NCBI GenBank assembly: GCA_947455585.1
Contig: CANGOY010000052.1
Location: 1 to 9,822 of the forward strand
DNA: 9,822 bases
Direction of reading: 5' to 3'
Source of the DNA: Comamonadaceae bacterium
Lineage (GTDB): Bacteria > Pseudomonadota > Gammaproteobacteria > Burkholderiales > Burkholderiaceae_C
Below, piece after piece: positions 8,021 through 9,822 of this stretch; the stretch's first letter is position 1; the number at the start of each line of letters is the position of its first letter. The position numbers were made by a program, and so were the translations under genes. The notes under the pieces are model-generated. The model was not told the origin of the DNA, made no database searches, and saw only the letters and a program-made list of their open reading frames with translations.

Positions 8021-8833
8021 ATGAGTACAAAAACTGGTTTCCTGTCTGGCAAAAAGCTTCTTATCACGGGCGTGTTGTCTAACCGTTCCATCGCTTACGG
8101 CATCGCCAAAGCTTGCCACGAACAAGGTGCCGAGTTGGCGTTTAGCTACGTGGGTGAACGCTTCAAAGACCGTATTACCGAATTCGCGGCAGACTTTGAC
8201 TCTAAACTGATTTTTGACTGCGATGTGGGCAGCGATGACCAAATCAACCAAATGTTCAAAGACCTGTCGACCCACTGGCCCACATTTGACGGTTTTGTGC
8301 ACGCCATTGGTTTTGCACCGCGTGAAGCTATTGCAGGCGACTTCCTCGAAGGTTTGTCACGCGAAGGCTTCGCCATCGCCCACGACATCAGCGCTTACAG
8401 CTTCCCTGCGATGACCAAGGCTGCGCTGCCCTATTTGAACGACAAATCTGCCGTGCTGACCCTGTCGTACCTCGGCGCCATTCGCACGGTGCCCAACTAC
8501 AACACCATGGGATTGGCCAAAGCATCACTCGAAGCGTCTGTTCGCTACACAGCCGAATCTTTGGGTGCCAAAGGCCGCCAATTGCGCGCCAACGGCATCA
8601 GCGCAGGCCCTATCAAAACCTTGGCCGCCAGCGGCATCAAAGGCTTTGGCAAGATTTTGAGTGTGGTGGCAGAAGCCTCGCCCATCCGCCGCAACGTGAC
8701 CATCGAAGACGTGGGCAACGTGGCCGCGTTCTTGATGTCTAACTTGGCCGCAGGCGTGACCGCCGAAATTACCTATGTGGACGGCGGATTTAGCCAAGTT
8801 GTAGGTGGCATTGCCGAGCCTGTAGCCGAGTAA
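8021..8833 (+). CDS. fabI: Enoyl-[acyl-carrier-protein] reductase (NADH) FabI
   Basis: A 270-residue short-chain dehydrogenase-type enzyme that catalyses the last reduction of each fatty acid elongation cycle, converting trans-2-enoyl-ACP to acyl-ACP with NADH. The N-terminal nucleotide-binding segment is GVLSNRSIAYGIAKAC (about 17-32), the characteristic FabI variant of the Rossmann loop. The active site has Tyr150, Tyr160 and Lys167 in SYLGAIRTVPNYNTMGLAKASLE, the FabI Y-x6-K arrangement. The C-terminal half holds ISAGPIKTLAASGIKGFGK and ends with VDGGFSQVVGG. Start ATG 8021 has GGAGAG 7 bases upstream; a longer frame overlapping yejA antisense was discarded. It is the family affected by triclosan-type inhibitors. 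It is divergent from yejA and 63 bases ahead of the ligase gene on the same strand. Confidence 0.97.
   Translation: MSTKTGFLSGKKLLITGVLSNRSIAYGIAKACHEQGAELAFSYVGERFKDRITEFAADFDSKLIFDCDVGSDDQINQMFKDLSTHWPTFDGFVHAIGFAPREAIAGDFLEGLSREGFAIAHDISAYSFPAMTKAALPYLNDKSAVLTLSYLGAIRTVPNYNTMGLAKASLEASVRYTAESLGAKGRQLRANGISAGPIKTLAASGIKGFGKILSVVAEASPIRRNVTIEDVGNVAAFLMSNLAAGVTAEITYVDGGFSQVVGGIAEPVAE
8024..8052 (-). promoter_or_regulatory. Candidate yejABEF promoter inside the fabI 5' end
   Basis: On the minus strand TTGCCA (8047-8052, 5/6 match to the -35 consensus) is followed after exactly 17 bases by TGTACT (8024-8029, 4/6 match to -10). The predicted transcription start is near 8017, giving a yejA leader of about 33 bases. 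It lies wholly within the first codons of fabI. It is a pattern match only. Confidence 0.4.
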
Positions 8834-8844
8834 GCTGACGCTCC

Positions 8845-8862
8845 TGGCCACGCGGGTGGCCA
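8845..8862 (+). repeat. Short GC-rich hairpin between fabI and the ligase gene
   Basis: TGGCCAC and GTGGCCA form a perfect 7-bp stem around a GCGG loop, 11 bases after the fabI stop. There is no T-run after it on either strand, so it is not a classical intrinsic terminator. It could stabilise the 3' end of the fabI message or slow transcription. Confidence 0.5.
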
Positions 8863-8896
8863 TATGTGAGGGCAACCAAGCCCCAAGGAGACAAGC

Positions 8897-9646
8897 ATGC
8901 AACGCCGCGATTTGCTTTCACGCCTCTCCTTGGGTTGCCTCGGCAGCCTCGCCTCCTTACCCGCACTCGCCACACAGCCGCCTGCGCTGTGGCTGGCCAG
9001 CCCTTATCAGGGCAATGAAAATCTCACCGACTATTGGGTGAGCGAAAAATACGACGGCATTCGCGGGTCTTGGAACGGTCAGCAACTGTTAAGCCGAAGC
9101 GGCAAAGCACTCAACCCACCCGCTTGGTTTGTGCAAGGCTGGCCCTCCTCCCCGTTTGAAGGCGAACTTTGGGCAGGGCTCGGCCAGTTTGAGCAAGGTG
9201 CCTCCGTCATTCAGCAAAAGCAAGCGCCCGACAGCGAATGGCGCGCTATGCGATTCATGGTGTTTGACGCATCCACGCCCTCCCAACCATTCACCGAACG
9301 CATTGCCACTTACCACGCTACGGTCAAACAAATTGGCAAGCCGTGGTTACAAGCTGTGCAACAAAACCAAATGCAATCGCATACAGCATTGAAAACTCTT
9401 CTGCAAAAAACGGTTAAAGCCGGTGGCGAAGGTTTGGTACTGCACCGTGGCAACAGCGTGTACCAAAGCGGCCGCAACGGCGATGTGCTCAAAGTCAAAC
9501 CGCACGAAGACGCCGAAGCCAAAGTCGTAGGGCACGAAGCAGGCCAAGGCAAACACGCACAGCGCACAGGCGCTTTGTGGGTAGAAACACCGCAAGGCCT
9601 GCGCTTCAAACTAGGCACAGGCTTGAGTGACGCCCAATCGGCATAG
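8897..9646 (+). CDS. ligE: Exported ATP-dependent DNA ligase (Lig E type), 3' end replaced by group II intron
   Basis: A small ligase consisting only of the catalytic core, which seals nicks using ATP through an enzyme-AMP intermediate. Seen in order: a signal peptide with an RR-containing start (MQRRDLLSRLSLG) and likely cut after ALA at 25; motif I KYDG with nucleophile Lys51; motif III FEGELW (87-92); motif IV GEGLVL (177-182); motif V LKVKPHED (198-205); then the OB-fold up to LGTGLSDAQ. The family normally continues about 30 residues more, with a TYRY...PRF-type ending. Here the gene meets an intron 3' end at 9637, and the last codons (Ser, Ala, TAG) are intron sequence. The product is 249 residues, 247 of them native. 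AAGGAG lies 6 bases before the ATG. Export suggests a role on periplasmic or incoming DNA. Function after loss of the C-terminal strands is doubtful. Confidence 0.88.
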   Translation: MQRRDLLSRLSLGCLGSLASLPALATQPPALWLASPYQGNENLTDYWVSEKYDGIRGSWNGQQLLSRSGKALNPPAWFVQGWPSSPFEGELWAGLGQFEQGASVIQQKQAPDSEWRAMRFMVFDASTPSQPFTERIATYHATVKQIGKPWLQAVQQNQMQSHTALKTLLQKTVKAGGEGLVLHRGNSVYQSGRNGDVLKVKPHEDAEAKVVGHEAGQGKHAQRTGALWVETPQGLRFKLGTGLSDAQSA

Positions 9647-9674
9647 GGGGCCTCCGGTAGGAGGCACCCCTGCC
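9640..9674 (-). ncRNA. Group II intron domain VI with branch-point adenosine
   Basis: Minus-strand folding gives GGC, A, GGGG, U, GCCUCC, loop UACC, GGAGGC, CCCC, UAU, GCC. The stem has a UAU/A internal loop whose A (at 9644) is eight bases from the intron end at 9637. Branch-point adenosines of group II introns sit 7-8 bases from the 3' splice site, so the position fits. Confidence 0.75.
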
Positions 9675-9676
9675 AC

Positions 9677-9708
9677 ACCACCCGGCATGCGGGTCCGCAC
9701 CGGGCGGT
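9677..9708 (-). ncRNA. Group II intron domain V (CGC triad)
   Basis: On the minus strand ACCGCCCGG pairs with CCGGGUGGU, then a 2-nt bulge on the 3' side, then a short GC-rich distal helix closed by a GACC-like loop. The triad position reads CGC and pairs with GUG, including the conserved central G-U pair. A CGC triad with a short distal helix is a feature I associate with the IIC-like lineage, in contrast to AGC in IIA and IIB. Confidence 0.75.
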
Positions 9709-9822
9709 TCGAAAGCTTGAGGTTCACAGCCAAGTCCTCAGTGAGCCACCTGTGCCCAGCCTTGAACCTGTCCATCCCCGTGTCTCGGTGCTCATGCAAC
9801 GTACCTCCAGCTTCGTCGCTGA

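Larger units (their letters stand above)
9637..9822 (-). mobile_element. Group II intron, 3' portion (continues past the right edge)
   Basis: On the minus strand the sequence leading to 9637 shows the 3' end of a self-splicing group II intron. It contains a domain V hairpin with a catalytic-triad-like CGC and a 2-nt bulge, a short GU linker, a domain VI hairpin with an unpaired A eight bases from the end, and the terminal GAT (AY rule). The 5' end (GUGYG) and any reverse transcriptase/maturase gene in domain IV lie outside the window or cannot be recognised in the 110 bases right of domain V. The intron is antisense to the ligase gene it interrupts. The assignment is from structure and remembered family resemblance. 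Confidence 0.8.

Noticed and set aside
7985..8302. N-terminal extension of the yejA frame by 106 codons into fabI antisense
   Set aside because: A clear signal peptide starts at the ATG at 7984, and the extension is only the shadow of fabI.
8845..8862. Hairpin after fabI as an intrinsic terminator
   Set aside because: No T-run follows the stem on either strand. Kept only as a small inverted repeat.
9611..9799. A 62-codon minus-strand open frame at the right edge
   Set aside because: It runs straight through intron domains V and VI and across the 3' splice site into ligase DNA. The RNA structure explains the sequence, and the protein resembles nothing I know.

Overview
The window looks like chromosomal DNA of a betaproteobacterium, most likely Burkholderiales (Comamonadaceae-like). 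This rests on protein resemblance recalled from memory (NusA, RimP, FabI, YejABEF), moderately high GC and typical gene arrangement; no database was searched. Coding is dense, with no gene-free stretch longer than 300 bases.

Layout from left to right. (1) Minus strand, 1-2294: the translation/transcription operon rimP-nusA-infB. infB runs off the left edge and only its first 65 codons are present. A good sigma70-type promoter (TTGATA, 17 bp, TACAAT) lies at 2388-2416. An intrinsic terminator hairpin (2341-2370, minus strand) sits between that promoter and rimP, so the operon would be transcribed through a terminator-containing leader. (2) Minus strand, 2433-7984: a complete yejA-yejB-yejE-yejF peptide ABC importer operon. 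The genes are translationally coupled (ATGA overlaps at yejA/yejB and yejE/yejF, a longer overlap at yejB/yejE). The same terminator at 2341-2370 also closes this operon. (3) Plus strand, 8021-8833: fabI, the enoyl-ACP reductase of fatty acid synthesis, divergent from yejA across only 36 bp. (4) Plus strand, 8897-9646: a small exported ATP-dependent DNA ligase of the Lig E type. (5) 9637 to the right edge: the 3' end of a group II intron lying in the opposite (minus) orientation, recognised by its domain V, domain VI with a branch-point adenosine, and a GAT 3' end.

The most notable event is at the right edge. The group II intron has inserted, antisense, into the 3' part of the ligase gene. 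It removes the last roughly 30 codons of the OB-fold and supplies the stop codon after two intron-encoded residues. Because the intron is antisense to the gene, splicing cannot repair the ligase mRNA. The second point of interest is the promoter-then-terminator arrangement ahead of rimP-nusA-infB, which could be an attenuator sensed by NusA itself. The rest is ordinary core-genome content, and I found no clearly undescribed multi-gene system.
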